From: Corynebacterium pseudokroppenstedtii
GTDB lineage: Bacteria; Actinomycetota; Actinomycetes; Mycobacteriales; Mycobacteriaceae
NCBI RefSeq assembly: GCF_019754945.1
Contig: NZ_JAEUWU010000001.1
Span: 62,001 to 126,000 of the forward strand
Direction of reading: 5' to 3'
Length of the DNA: 64,000 nt
A program made the translations under genes and the position numbers. Positions 39,133-48,397 of this stretch are shown here, one piece after another (within the stretch, counting starts at the first letter, position 1; each line of letters opens with the position of its first letter). The notes under the pieces were generated by a model. It searched no databases. It was not told the origin of the DNA and saw only the letters and a list, made by a program, of their open reading frames with translations.

Positions 39133-41740
39133 CAACCCGCCTGCTGTGGGGGACAGCCAGTCCGGACGCCCGAAGCGTGAAGGAATAAAAGAACGGGTTC
39201 CGCTGGATGGCCGGTTACTGCCCTGCGCCGCCGGTGTATGGGCAGCGAGCGGACTCGTGGTGTGGTTCCGATGGGGAACACCAGAAACGGATAGTTTTCA
39301 CCCTGATGGTGGCTTTATTGCCTGGTGGCTCGACCACCCCGTATCCGCCGTGGCGGTATGTACTGCACTAGCAGCAGCGACGGTGATCGCTGCACGCTGC
39401 TATATGAATCGCCGTCGACGTAGTTACGGCGAGAGAATCGCGGTCGGCTTGTGCCGCTCATGGGTGTTGCAGCTTCTCATGGTGGCTGTCGGCGCCATCA
39501 TCGGAGGTATCAGGTCGCTCTATGCCATCCGTCGCTCGTCGAGCCATTGGTTAGCCCACAAGCAGGGCAGCCATCTGCTTATCGACCACTCGATGGACTG
39601 CACCGCGACGTCCTACCCACGTCGGCTTCCCGAATCTCCCTTCGCGCCGGGGCAGGAGCGGTATGGCGTTTCGGTGTCGCTCAAGGGAATGCCGTCGGAT
39701 ATTTTCGTCTCAGGCGGCCCCGAACTTCGCGCTGTTAATCCTGGTCAGCGGCTTGAAGGGCTCGTGTCGGTCAAAGAGGCATTCCAGCCGGGAACCGCAC
39801 CAGTCGCATTGTCGTCAGCGGGACACAGTGGATCAGGCCAGGGCTTACATGTCGTGCAGGAGCCTCCATTGTGGCCGATGGGGTGGAGTGTCACCCGGTT
39901 TTGGAATGTCGTGTGCCATGCGATGTCTGCTGTCCATCGGGAGTTCCTTGAGGCCTCGCGCCGCTATGTGCCCGAGGATCTGCAGGGTTTGGCTCAGGGG
40001 ATGGTGATCGGTGATACCTCGTTACAATCTGACGACGATAAAGCAGCTTTTGTCACCTCCGGCCTCAGCCACCTGTCTGCGGTCTCCGGGGCGAATGTTG
40101 CGATCGTCCTCGGAGTGGTGGCCGCGATTGTCTCCACCGAGCGTCCGCGTGTTCGTTATCTTTGCGCGGGATGCTCATTGGTGGGGTTTGTTCTTCTCAT
40201 CGGATTGGACGCGTCCGTGTTGCGGGCGGCTGTCGCGGGGACGGTGGGGCTTCTTGCCACGATGGCGGGGAGGCGACGGCAAGCGTTGCCCGCCTTGTGT
40301 GCTGGGATCATCGGGCTCGTGGTGTGGAACCCGGATATGGCCGTGTCCTTGGGTTTTGCCTTATCGTGCGCTGCGACGGCCGGCATTATTTGTCTTGCGC
40401 CACCTTTGTCCGATGCCATCGAGAAGGTGGTGGTGCGTGTATTGACTGCGTGCGGGAAGTCCGGTGAGGTATCGCGGCGCACGCGGGCAGTTATCACCGG
40501 GTGCGCCGTATGCGTAGCTGCAGATGTGGTAACTCAACCGATTATTTTGCTCGTTGTTGGCCGGACTTCTGCTCTCTCGATCGTGGCCAATTCCTTAGTC
40601 GGATTCGTCGTCGCACCCGTCACCGTCATCGGGACCATCGCGCTGGTTCTGTGCGCACTGAGCGCTGTGGTTCATCCCTTGGGGGCACGTGCCGGGCTGG
40701 TCTGTGACACTGTTCAATGGCTCAGCGATTCGTTGTGTCGTGGAGCCACTTGGCTGGCGTCGGTAGGCATGGCTGCATGCACACCGGTTTTGTGGTGGAT
40801 TCGCTGGGTCGGGCACGCGATAGCCAAGTGCGAGGCCGCCCAATTGGTTGTCGGATCACCAGGTTCAGCAATCATCGTTATCGCAGTCGTGGTCGGATCA
40901 TACATTCTCTTGTCGACGTTGTGGACAGGTGGTTTTCTCTCACGGCTGGTGTCCAAGCCTCCTAGCTCGAGAGCCGGTTCCACGCAACGTCGGCTCCGAC
41001 GGTGGATGACGAGCACGTGGGCGACGAGCTGGTGGAGTAAAGCACTAGGGAGCGTCGGAGTCGTTGTGGTCGCCGTGTCGACGTGTCTAGCAGCAACTGA
41101 CGGTGCGACTGCCGGCGAGCGCGATCGCTCAGGAGAGTTCTCCGCGGGAGTGGGAGCGACGGGCGGTGGATCGAGCAATCAAGCATCGGAGTACGCGTTG
41201 CGTCCACCACGCGACGCCTTCGACCACCTGTGGACCATCACCCACCTCGTGAGGTCCCCATCGTTCCCTCCGGCTCAGTGGGCCGCTGCAGTATGTCCGT
41301 TTTCGTCGTCGATCTCGGTGGTGATGTGGCCAGACAGTCACTACGCCTTGGTCACCGTCGACAAGCAGCCACTTGTACCCGCGGATGATGTGGCCCCTGA
41401 AGTGGCTTTGCAGCTGGAGCGACGTATTAAAGATTGCGCCCGCGAGTTGAAGATATCGTCTCGGAACCTTGTTGCCGACGACGGTTCACACCGCGAGCAC
41501 GGGGAATCCGTCGCATTCGTCGGCGATAAAAAACAGATCGATCCAGAGTCCTCGTCTGTACGGTGGTTCATCATCACCAAGCCGACGTCACCATCGCCCT
41601 CGTCACATTCGGGCACGGGCAATCAATCTTTTCGCCTGACACAACTGGCCAATGGAACACCGGTCACCACGCTTGTCGACGAAGGCATTGTTGTCCTACT
41701 CAGCAACGGAAAAACCTGTTCATGGAGGTTCTGCCCATGA
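39116..41740 (+). CDS. comEC: ComEC/Rec2 family DNA-translocation channel protein
   Basis: Polytopic membrane channel for single-stranded DNA entry. Two N-terminal membrane segments are followed by an OB-like extracellular region (about 150-260). The competence domain (about 285-600) has the signature HLSAVSGANVAIV near residue 315 and about nine helices. The C-terminal part (about 660-874) begins with one more hydrophobic stretch. I see no metallo-beta-lactamase HxHxD motif in it. The start overlaps comEA by 17 bases and the stop overlaps holA by four, a tight operon. Confidence 0.9.
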   Translation: MPSRSDNPPAVGDSQSGRPKREGIKERVPLDGRLLPCAAGVWAASGLVVWFRWGTPETDSFHPDGGFIAWWLDHPVSAVAVCTALAAATVIAARCYMNRRRRSYGERIAVGLCRSWVLQLLMVAVGAIIGGIRSLYAIRRSSSHWLAHKQGSHLLIDHSMDCTATSYPRRLPESPFAPGQERYGVSVSLKGMPSDIFVSGGPELRAVNPGQRLEGLVSVKEAFQPGTAPVALSSAGHSGSGQGLHVVQEPPLWPMGWSVTRFWNVVCHAMSAVHREFLEASRRYVPEDLQGLAQGMVIGDTSLQSDDDKAAFVTSGLSHLSAVSGANVAIVLGVVAAIVSTERPRVRYLCAGCSLVGFVLLIGLDASVLRAAVAGTVGLLATMAGRRRQALPALCAGIIGLVVWNPDMAVSLGFALSCAATAGIICLAPPLSDAIEKVVVRVLTACGKSGEVSRRTRAVITGCAVCVAADVVTQPIILLVVGRTSALSIVANSLVGFVVAPVTVIGTIALVLCALSAVVHPLGARAGLVCDTVQWLSDSLCRGATWLASVGMAACTPVLWWIRWVGHAIAKCEAAQLVVGSPGSAIIVIAVVVGSYILLSTLWTGGFLSRLVSKPPSSRAGSTQRRLRRWMTSTWATSWWSKALGSVGVVVVAVSTCLAATDGATAGERDRSGEFSAGVGATGGGSSNQASEYALRPPRDAFDHLWTITHLVRSPSFPPAQWAAAVCPFSSSISVVMWPDSHYALVTVDKQPLVPADDVAPEVALQLERRIKDCARELKISSRNLVADDGSHREHGESVAFVGDKKQIDPESSSVRWFIITKPTSPSPSSHSGTGNQSFRLTQLANGTPVTTLVDEGIVVLLSNGKTCSWRFCP

Positions 41741-42789
41741 GCCGCGTTATGTCCCCAGCGGTCAGTAGACTGACGGGCATGGCACCATCACGGAGGTCAC
41801 GCACCACATTCGACCCTGCGGAGGGATCCGGCGCGCCCGCACCCGTCCATATCATCGTCGGAACAGAAGATTTCCTCGCCGATCGCCACCGCCATGCCAT
41901 CGTCAAACGTGTTCGTGAGAACTCGCCCACCGGCGATGAACTCACCGTCACCACAGTCCGCGCGGGAGATATCACGGCCCCTGAGCTCACCGAGCTACTG
42001 AGCCCCAGCCTCTTTGGCGAAGATCGCATCGTCGTCATTACCAACATGAATGATGCAGGTAAAGAGCCAGCGTCGCTCGTTCTTGCCGCTGCGAAAGACC
42101 CCGCGCCGGGCATCACCCTGATCATTCAACATTCGGGTGAGGGGCGGACGAAAGCCATGGTGTCCAAGCTTCTCAAGCTGGGGGAAGAACACCGAGCTGA
42201 CGCCATTCCGGTCCGTGAATTGCCCACTTTTGTGCAGTCAGAGTTCCACCGATTCCGCGTGCGGGTGAGCCCGGACGTTGTCTCTGCCCTCATCGAGAGC
42301 GTCGGTTCCAATGTGCGCGAATTAGCGTCGGCAGTGAGCCAGCTGGTCGCCGATAATGATGGAAAAGTCGACCTCGAAGCCGTGAGACGGTACTACACCG
42401 GCACCGCGGAGGTCAGCAGTTTTTCCATTGCCGACGACGTTATCGCGGGCAATGTGGACCAGTCGGTGGCAAAAGTGCGTCGGGCTCTCCAGTTGGGAGT
42501 GGCTCATATGGCGATATCAACGGCGGTGTGTCGTGGGATCAGCGAGGTCGCTCGGCTTAGTGGGAGTAGGCGTATTGATCCCTATCGTGATGCGTCGCGG
42601 TTGGGAATGCCACCGTGGAAACTGAAACGGACAGCGCCGATAGCTCAGAGATGGTCGCAAGCTGCGATAGCCGAGGCTGTGCAGGTTGCCGCGCAGATGG
42701 AAGCGGGGATTAAAGGTGCCGCGGGTGATCAAGACAGTGCTGTTGAGCTAGGTGTGCGGCGCTTGGCGGAGCTTGCCCGAATGAAATAG
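41737..42789 (+). CDS. holA: DNA polymerase III subunit delta
   Basis: Clamp-loader subunit that opens the beta clamp. Residues about 35-150 form the degenerate AAA+ fold (VHIIVGTEDFLADRH, then EDRIVVITNMND). The lid and collar domains follow to residue 350 (FSIADDVIAGNVDQSVAKVRRAL). The ATG at 41737 overlaps the comEC stop (ATGA) and has GGAGG about 9 bases upstream; the same frame opens at 41563 inside comEC but that start is unsupported. Downstream is convergent rpsT. Confidence 0.93.
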   Translation: MSRVMSPAVSRLTGMAPSRRSRTTFDPAEGSGAPAPVHIIVGTEDFLADRHRHAIVKRVRENSPTGDELTVTTVRAGDITAPELTELLSPSLFGEDRIVVITNMNDAGKEPASLVLAAAKDPAPGITLIIQHSGEGRTKAMVSKLLKLGEEHRADAIPVRELPTFVQSEFHRFRVRVSPDVVSALIESVGSNVRELASAVSQLVADNDGKVDLEAVRRYYTGTAEVSSFSIADDVIAGNVDQSVAKVRRALQLGVAHMAISTAVCRGISEVARLSGSRRIDPYRDASRLGMPPWKLKRTAPIAQRWSQAAIAEAVQVAAQMEAGIKGAAGDQDSAVELGVRRLAELARMK

Positions 42790-42818
42790 CCGCGAATCCA
42801 ATCATCGCGGACGCAATG

Positions 42819-42845
42819 AAAAACCCCGCTCCGGGCGGAGCGGGG
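42819..42845 (-). terminator. Terminator of rpsT
   Basis: CCCCGCTCC (42824-42832) pairs perfectly with GGAGCGGGG (42837-42845) around a 4-base loop. On the minus strand TTTTT (42819-42823) follows the stem. It also lies between the convergent holA and rpsT genes and may serve both. Confidence 0.85.
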
Positions 42846-42932
42846 AACACCCTGGTCAGTGGGCTTAAAGACGGGTGACCGGGAGATCACGCGGTCGTGT
42901 GGCCCACACGAACCAGCGGGCTCGTAGGAAAA

Positions 42933-43196
42933 TTAGTCCATCGAGTTGAACAACTTAGCCATCGCAGACTTCTTGTTCGCAGCGTTGTTGCGGTGAAGAG
43001 TGCCCTTAGTAACGGCTTTGTCGTACTCGCGGGATGCCAGGCGAAGCTGAGCCTCGGCACCAGCCTTGTCACCAGCAGCGACGAGCTCACGGAACTTGCG
43101 GTTCTCGGTGTGCAAGCGAGAACGGATGGCCTTGTTGCGCTGACGGGCCTTTTCGTTTGTCTTGATGCGCTTCTTCTTGGACTTAATGTTTGCCAC
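42933..43196 (-). CDS. rpsT: 30S ribosomal protein S20
   Basis: 87-residue S20, starting at GTG with AGAGGTAAT upstream. The N-terminus [20 protein letters not shown] and the C-terminal [13 protein letters not shown] are typical. The frame opens 20 residues earlier, but those residues do not belong to the family. It is convergent with holA, the standard actinobacterial neighbour, and has a strong terminator. Confidence 0.97.
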   Translation of the reverse strand: MANIKSKKKRIKTNEKARQRNKAIRSRLHTENRKFRELVAAGDKAGAEAQLRLASREYDKAVTKGTLHRNNAANKKSAMAKLFNSMD

Positions 43197-43505
43197 GGGA
43201 ATTACCTCTTTCTCTACGCTTGTCATGCACTGGGTGCGCACGACGCGATCTACCACAACTCTTCATGTCATTTCTCATGTGAAGAGCATGTGGAGGGCGG
43301 TACAAGGGCATCGGCCCGTGAAATCAGCCCGTGAATGAGCGACCTTCAAGAACAAACCCAAGGTCCTGCTTGTTCCGGCTCATCGTCCACATGTGTGGTA
43401 GAACTCCAGGACACTTTACAGTGCTTCAAGAATTGCGTCCAATATCAGCGCTACCAACCCAAGCTAAACTCGGTTAACGGTGACTGGCGCCTACGCAGCC
43501 TACTA
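43197..43505. other. Intergenic region between the MazF-like gene and rpsT
   Basis: About 310 bases containing the rpsT promoter region on the minus strand. A short inverted repeat CCACA-TG-TGTGG lies at 43387-43398. No supported gene. Confidence 0.5.
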
Positions 43506-44207
43506 TTAACGCCAGTTGTAATCCGTCCGCAGCCGGCTGGCGATGCGTTCAAACCGCCGCCGCGGCAACACCGTCCCTTTCCGACGAATCATGTGGTCAG
43601 GAACCTCAATGATCTTGTCCAACCGAACCCATGCGGGCCGGCCTTGCATGTCCCAGCCCCCGGCGCCGATTTCAAGCCAGTTGTTATCCGTCGAGTGCTC
43701 GTCATTCGTCGAAATAAGAAGCCCGCGGATGTATCGCTCGTGGTGGCCAAGAATAACGATTGCTCGTTCCCGGCCATCCGATTGCTTGTTCGGGGAATGA
43801 ACCCACACCACCTCGCCAGGATCGGCTTGTCCATCCATATCGGGCGCATAAATGAGGGTAGAGGCGCAGGCACCAGTGGGCCGGGCGAGAACCGGCTCAT
43901 CTTCGTTGTTAAACGTCGATACGTTGGAGTCCGTCATGCCTAGCCCCTGCTGTAGTGAAGCAAGGCCTTGATCCAGAGCACCCTCGTGGTGGAATGGCCG
44001 CGAGAATGACGTCGGCACGCGACGAGATCGGCGTGGTGAATGCGACCTCGCGGCTGCGTCAGGGAGTTCGAAGTCGTCGTCACTCGTGGTTGCCCGCTTG
44101 TGGGAAAGAAAGCCGGTGATGTGACGGATCAGGGAAGACCGCTGCGTGTGGCGTTCGGGCTCAGAGTCGTATGAAAATGGGCCCGAATTTCCTCGCGGTA
44201 CGAACAT
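43506..44207 (-). CDS. PemK/MazF-like protein with N-terminal extension
   Basis: Residues about 110-233 resemble the PemK/MazF fold seen in a conserved actinobacterial family next to rpsT-lepA. GEVVWVHSP stands for the usual GDVVWV strand, RAIVILGHHERYIRGLLIST for the following strands, and RPAWVRLDKIIEV for the late RLDKI motif. The first 105 residues are polar, Arg/Ser-rich and probably disordered. No antitoxin-sized gene is adjacent, so a housekeeping RNase or ribosome-linked role is as likely as a toxin. It is divergent from lepA by 91 bases. Confidence 0.75.
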   Translation of the reverse strand: MFVPRGNSGPFSYDSEPERHTQRSSLIRHITGFLSHKRATTSDDDFELPDAAARSHSPRRSRRVPTSFSRPFHHEGALDQGLASLQQGLGMTDSNVSTFNNEDEPVLARPTGACASTLIYAPDMDGQADPGEVVWVHSPNKQSDGRERAIVILGHHERYIRGLLISTNDEHSTDNNWLEIGAGGWDMQGRPAWVRLDKIIEVPDHMIRRKGTVLPRRRFERIASRLRTDYNWR

Positions 44208-44257
44208 GTCCCCACAATAATTCGGTGTGAAAAGTGGTGCAATCCAACGTCTAGTAC

Positions 44258-44290
44258 TGTGATCACCGAGTACTGACGGAGAGGATCACA
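44258..44290 (+). promoter_or_regulatory. Inverted repeat in the lepA leader
   Basis: TGTGATC (44258-44264) and GATCACA (44284-44290) with a 19-base spacer ending 8 bases before the lepA ATG. GGAGAGGA lies in the spacer, so a hairpin could mask the ribosome-binding site. AGTACTG occurs twice nearby (44253 and 44269). Confidence 0.4.
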
Positions 44291-44298
44291 GCTCTTTT

Positions 44299-46146
44299 AT
44301 GGCCACCAACTACGCGGAAACAACGTTCACCGACCCGGAGCGTATCCGGAACTTCTGCATCATCGCACACATCGACCACGGGAAATCGACCTTGGCGGAT
44401 CGAATTCTGCAGCTCACCGGGGTGGTCGGTGATCGTGACATGCGCGACCAGTATCTGGACAACATGGATATTGAGCGCGAACGGGGCATCACGATTAAGG
44501 CCCAGAACGTGCGCCTGCCGTGGGTCCCCAAGACTGGGGATCATGCGGGTGAGCAGATTGTGCTCCATCTCATCGACACCCCCGGTCACGTCGACTTCAC
44601 TTATGAAGTCTCGCGTGCGCTCGAGGCGTGTGAGGGTGCCATCCTTCTTGTCGACGCAGCTCAGGGTATTGAGGCGCAGACACTCGCGAATTTATATCTC
44701 GCGATGGAGAATGACCTGGAAATTATTCCGGTCTTGAACAAAATTGATCTTCCCGCGGCGGATCCCGACAAGTTTGCCGACGAGCTGGCGCTGATCATCG
44801 GGTGTGAACCGGAAGAAGTGTTGCGGGTCTCGGCGAAGACGGGCGACGGCGTCCCCGAACTGTTAGACAAGTTGTGTGATGTTGTTCCTGCGCCGACCGG
44901 CGACGCGGATGCGCCCGCCCGCGCGCTGATTTTCGATTCGGTGTATGACACCTATCGCGGTGTCGTGACTTATGTGCGCGTGATGGATGGTCGGCTGAAG
45001 GCCCGCGAGAAGATTCAGATGATGTCGACGGGGGCCACGCACGAGACGCTGGAGATCGGTGTTGTTTCGCCACAGCCGAAGAAGACCGACGGTTTGGGTG
45101 TCGGCGAAGTGGGGTACCTCATCACGGGTGTGAAGGATGTGCGCCAGTCGAAGGTAGGCGACACCGTGACCGTGGTGAATGACCCCGCCACCGAACCGTT
45201 GAAGGGTTATGAAGAGCCGAAGCCGATGGTGTATTCGGGGTTGTTCCCGATTTCGGCGGATCAGTACCCGGATTTGCGCGACGCCTTGGAGAAACTGCAG
45301 CTCAACGACGCCGCGTTGACCTATGAGCCGGAGTCGTCCGTGGCGCTGGGCTTCGGTTTTCGGTGCGGGTTCTTGGGCTTGCTCCATATGGAAATTACCC
45401 GTGCTCGGCTGGAGCGCGAGTTCAACTTGGATTTGATTTCGACGGCTCCCTCGGTGGTCTATCGCGTGGTGACGGAGGCGGGCGAAGAGATCAAGGTGCG
45501 TAATCCCTCGGATTGGCCGGATGGAAAACCGCGGGAGATCTACGAACCCATCGTGAAGATGACGGTGATCGTTCCGGCGGAGTTTTTGGGTCCGACGATG
45601 GAACTATGCCAGTCCAAGCGCGGCCAGATGGGTGGCATGGATTATCTGTCAGAGGACCGCGTCGAGCTGCGGTACACCATGCCGCTGGGAGAGATCATCT
45701 TCGACTTCTTTGACATGTTGAAGTCCCGCACCAAGGGCTACGCATCCTTGAACTATGAGGACGCTGGCGAGCAGATCGCTGACCTCGTGAAAGTCGACAT
45801 TCTTTTGCAGGGCGATCCGGTGGATGCGTTCTCTGCCATCGTGCACCGGGACAATGCGCAGTGGTACGGCAATAAGATGACGACGAAACTCAAGGAGCTT
45901 ATTCCACGTCAGCAGTTTGAGGTACCGATTCAGGCTGCGATCGGGTCGAAAATCATTGCTCGCGAGAATGTCCGCGCTGTCCGCAAGGACGTGTTGGCTA
46001 AGTGCTACGGCGGCGATATTTCACGTAAGCGCAAGCTCTTGGAGAAGCAGAAGGCCGGTAAGAAGCGCATGAAGAGTATCGGTTCTGTGTCGGTTCCTCA
46101 GGAAGCCTTCGTTGCGGCCTTGTCGACGGACGAGGGAAAGAAGTAG
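44299..46146 (+). CDS. lepA: Elongation factor 4 (LepA), back-translocating GTPase
   Basis: Translational GTPase. The P-loop AHIDHGKST is at residues 23-31, switch [11 protein letters not shown] follows, DTPGHVDF is near residue 94 and NKIDLP near 148. EF-G-like domains II and III follow. The LepA-specific C-terminal domain includes KSRTKGYAS and [31 protein letters not shown]. The 615-residue length is normal. The gene is convergent with the HNH lipoprotein gene, 23 bases away. Confidence 0.98.
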   Translation: MATNYAETTFTDPERIRNFCIIAHIDHGKSTLADRILQLTGVVGDRDMRDQYLDNMDIERERGITIKAQNVRLPWVPKTGDHAGEQIVLHLIDTPGHVDFTYEVSRALEACEGAILLVDAAQGIEAQTLANLYLAMENDLEIIPVLNKIDLPAADPDKFADELALIIGCEPEEVLRVSAKTGDGVPELLDKLCDVVPAPTGDADAPARALIFDSVYDTYRGVVTYVRVMDGRLKAREKIQMMSTGATHETLEIGVVSPQPKKTDGLGVGEVGYLITGVKDVRQSKVGDTVTVVNDPATEPLKGYEEPKPMVYSGLFPISADQYPDLRDALEKLQLNDAALTYEPESSVALGFGFRCGFLGLLHMEITRARLEREFNLDLISTAPSVVYRVVTEAGEEIKVRNPSDWPDGKPREIYEPIVKMTVIVPAEFLGPTMELCQSKRGQMGGMDYLSEDRVELRYTMPLGEIIFDFFDMLKSRTKGYASLNYEDAGEQIADLVKVDILLQGDPVDAFSAIVHRDNAQWYGNKMTTKLKELIPRQQFEVPIQAAIGSKIIARENVRAVRKDVLAKCYGGDISRKRKLLEKQKAGKKRMKSIGSVSVPQEAFVAALSTDEGKK

Positions 46147-46169
46147 GCCGCGCCGGGCTGTGGGGGGCG

Positions 46170-47120
46170 CTACGCCGCGCACTGATTAAGCACGGCGGTG
46201 AGCGCCTCCTTTTCCTGTCGTGTAACCCGTAGATGGTATTTCGACTTCACGCGGACTTGGCGGTCGGCGTATCCGCACTGGTAGGCGGTGTTCGGCGGCA
46301 TCCACTCGGCAGCGTCCTTGTCAGATTTGGCGTTGTTGGTGGGGCCGTCCACGGCGAGCAAGTTGAGCGGATCGTTGGCGAGTGCAGTGCGCGCGGCATA
46401 CGGCAGGGCATAGGCGCCACTGGCCCAGGCATTGGATAGCGCGACGACGTGGTCGATTTGTACCGCCTGCGAGGTTTTCTTCCCTCGGTGGAAATCGATG
46501 GTGTTGCCTGTGTAGGGGTCATGTAATTCCCCTGTGAGAACGACGCATCCCTGTGGCGGCTTCGTCGTGATGTCCGTGAGGTCTCGGTGGAGGATGTCAT
46601 TGCGGGTGTCGCAGCCGTTGCGGTCCACATCCGCCCATGACGGGCCGAAATTCTTGCGCTGGTACCTCTCCGCGCCACCACGACGTGGGGATTCAGGTAG
46701 TGCGGCCAGAAGTGCGTGAATGTCGCCGGTGGGGAAGGGGACATTCAGGGCTGTGAGTGCGTCGGCGCTTTCTTGTTTGCTCAGCTGGCCGATGTGCTCA
46801 GCACGTGGGGAACCGGGGAAAGCAGCATCCGTTGCGGGTGGTTCATTAGCGCCTTGATCAGGAGAATCTGCGGGTGACGAGCCATCGTCGGCTGAGCCAT
46901 TGTCCTTTGGTGCAGTGCCGTCGTTTGCGGGAGCGGCATCATTGTTAGCCGGCGAGCTTGCCGAAGATGAACCATTGTTGCCCTGTGTAGCGATATCGCC
47001 GCAGCCTGCAAGGGGCATCACAAGGCCGAGGCTGAGAACAATGCCCACCAGTGCTGAGAGTGAATAGTGGGAAAACAGTGGTCCATGATGGCTGGAACAA
47101 TGTGCTCGCGTCGTTCGCAT
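46170..47120 (-). CDS. Secreted HNH endonuclease lipoprotein (DUF1524/GmrSD C-terminal type)
   Basis: The signal peptide (about residues 19-37) ends in the lipobox LAGC with Cys40, predicting a lipid-anchored exported protein. A Ser/Asn/Asp/Pro-rich linker runs to about residue 105. The nuclease domain carries the beta-beta-alpha-metal pattern QIDHVVALSNAW, then LLAVDGPTNNAKSDKDAAEWMPPN. The ATG at 47120 is chosen because a -10 box (TATGAT) lies 7 bases upstream, predicting a leaderless mRNA; codons up to 47192 are in frame but upstream of that -10. A LexA-type SOS box covers the -35 region, so induction by DNA damage is inferred. Confidence 0.88.
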   Translation of the reverse strand: MRTTRAHCSSHHGPLFSHYSLSALVGIVLSLGLVMPLAGCGDIATQGNNGSSSASSPANNDAAPANDGTAPKDNGSADDGSSPADSPDQGANEPPATDAAFPGSPRAEHIGQLSKQESADALTALNVPFPTGDIHALLAALPESPRRGGAERYQRKNFGPSWADVDRNGCDTRNDILHRDLTDITTKPPQGCVVLTGELHDPYTGNTIDFHRGKKTSQAVQIDHVVALSNAWASGAYALPYAARTALANDPLNLLAVDGPTNNAKSDKDAAEWMPPNTAYQCGYADRQVRVKSKYHLRVTRQEKEALTAVLNQCAA

Positions 47121-47127
47121 GAGGGAC

Positions 47128-47133
47128 ATCATA
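47128..47133 (-). promoter_or_regulatory. -10 element of the HNH lipoprotein gene
   Basis: TATGAT on the minus strand, seven bases before the ATG at 47120, the leaderless spacing. Confidence 0.6.
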
Positions 47134-47143
47134 CACACAAAAT

Positions 47144-47159
47144 TCGAACTCGAGTTCGG
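47144..47159. promoter_or_regulatory. LexA-type SOS box
   Basis: Contains the perfect 14-bp palindrome CGAAC-TCGA-GTTCG (47145-47158), fitting the Gram-positive SOS box CGAAC-N4-GTTCG and TCGAAC-N4-GTTCGA of mycobacteria at all but the last base. It spans about -25 to -38 of the HNH gene promoter, a classic repressor position. I saw no second match by scanning for CGAAC in the window. Confidence 0.8.
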
Positions 47160-47432
47160 ATAGGGGTGACGTGGGGAAACTACGGATAACACGTCGGGTG
47201 TGGCCGTTATTCACAGTGAGCACCCTTGCCCCGATGGCCTCTGTAGTGAGTTTTCCTTCGTACCTCATACCTATCTCGTGGCGCGAAATGGGGGTGTCCT
47301 ATCCCGGCGTTGTCACGTATTGTCGGTGATATGAATGCTCCCCATGGTCGACGTCGCCAACCCGAGTTAACGGGACCCCACGAGGTGTCCCAGTCTCGTG
47401 GCCTTTTTGGGCGTGCCGGTTGTCGACGGATC

Positions 47433-48209
47433 ATGCAGACCACACGACGCGGCGCGAGCATCGCGGTGGCCGTCGGGATTGTCGTCGGCGGTGGCTTAGC
47501 TGGGTGTAGCAGCAGCGATGATGTTGCGAATTCTGCCCATGATCACACGTCGGTAGCGTCGGCAACTCAGTCGCAGACTCATTCCACCTCGAACGCGCGT
47601 GCACCGCAGCCGGCGACAGAGGCCCCGCAAGACAACCCACATCCCAGCCTCAATTCGACGACGACGAGCCGTCATACTGGCACGCAGCGCGGTGCGACGA
47701 ATAGAACTGCCCAGCAACAACAGGGCGGTGCTCAGGGGAACCGCGCAGCAACGCCACGAACCGCTAAGAATGGGACGGCAACTCCCAGGACCGGCAGTGG
47801 CGCAGCAAGTGGGGCCACAACCACGACCCCACCAGGCCGGACGGTATTTCAGAGCCCCAGCGGCAACATCGTGTGCCAGTTCCGCGGGATGGATGACGAT
47901 GGCTGCGATGTCCATCAGCACCCCCGGTGGGGCGACGAAAACCGGTGCCCATATCTGGGCGTCGAAGCGAGAAATGACACCATGATTGGTTTCCGCCGAG
48001 GTCCCGACGCGGAACCGTGCCACTGGCTCTTGCAGGGAGAATTCCCACGGACAGGACCTGTGCTGCCTTATGGTCAATCGAAAACTATCCAAGTCCAGGG
48101 GAACTACACAACCACCTACACATGCACATCGAAGGCAAGCGGAATGACGTGTACCAGCGCTGAAGGACACGGCTTTTTCGTCAACGATAAGCAATATAAG
48201 ACCTGGTAA
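47433..48209 (+). CDS. Secreted lipoprotein, DUF6636-like
   Basis: The signal peptide from ATG 47433 ends in GLAGC with Cys25. It is followed by about 125 residues of Thr/Gln/Ser/Ala/Asn-rich, low-complexity sequence. The C-terminal 115 residues carry six or more Cys and the FQSPSGNIVCQF opening, then DDGCDVHQH, of the DUF6636-like extracellular domain of actinobacteria; paired Cys suggest disulfides. The frame opens at 47310, but the residues before Met 47433 do not fit a signal peptide. It is divergent from the HNH gene. Function unknown. Confidence 0.75.
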   Translation: MQTTRRGASIAVAVGIVVGGGLAGCSSSDDVANSAHDHTSVASATQSQTHSTSNARAPQPATEAPQDNPHPSLNSTTTSRHTGTQRGATNRTAQQQQGGAQGNRAATPRTAKNGTATPRTGSGAASGATTTTPPGRTVFQSPSGNIVCQFRGMDDDGCDVHQHPRWGDENRCPYLGVEARNDTMIGFRRGPDAEPCHWLLQGEFPRTGPVLPYGQSKTIQVQGNYTTTYTCTSKASGMTCTSAEGHGFFVNDKQYKTW

Positions 48210-48397
48210 AAGCCCTCACACTGGCACGGGGGACTAGTACGAGGATGGGCACCGGGCGAGTGCTACTGTCACTTTCTTTCGTATTTTCCGACGAAAAGTC
48301 AGTGATGTTTTTACGATGAGGGAAACCACCGATAAGGGAAATCGCCAATGAAGCGCTGATCGCAGCGACGAAAAGCAACAGAGGGGACAACATACTC

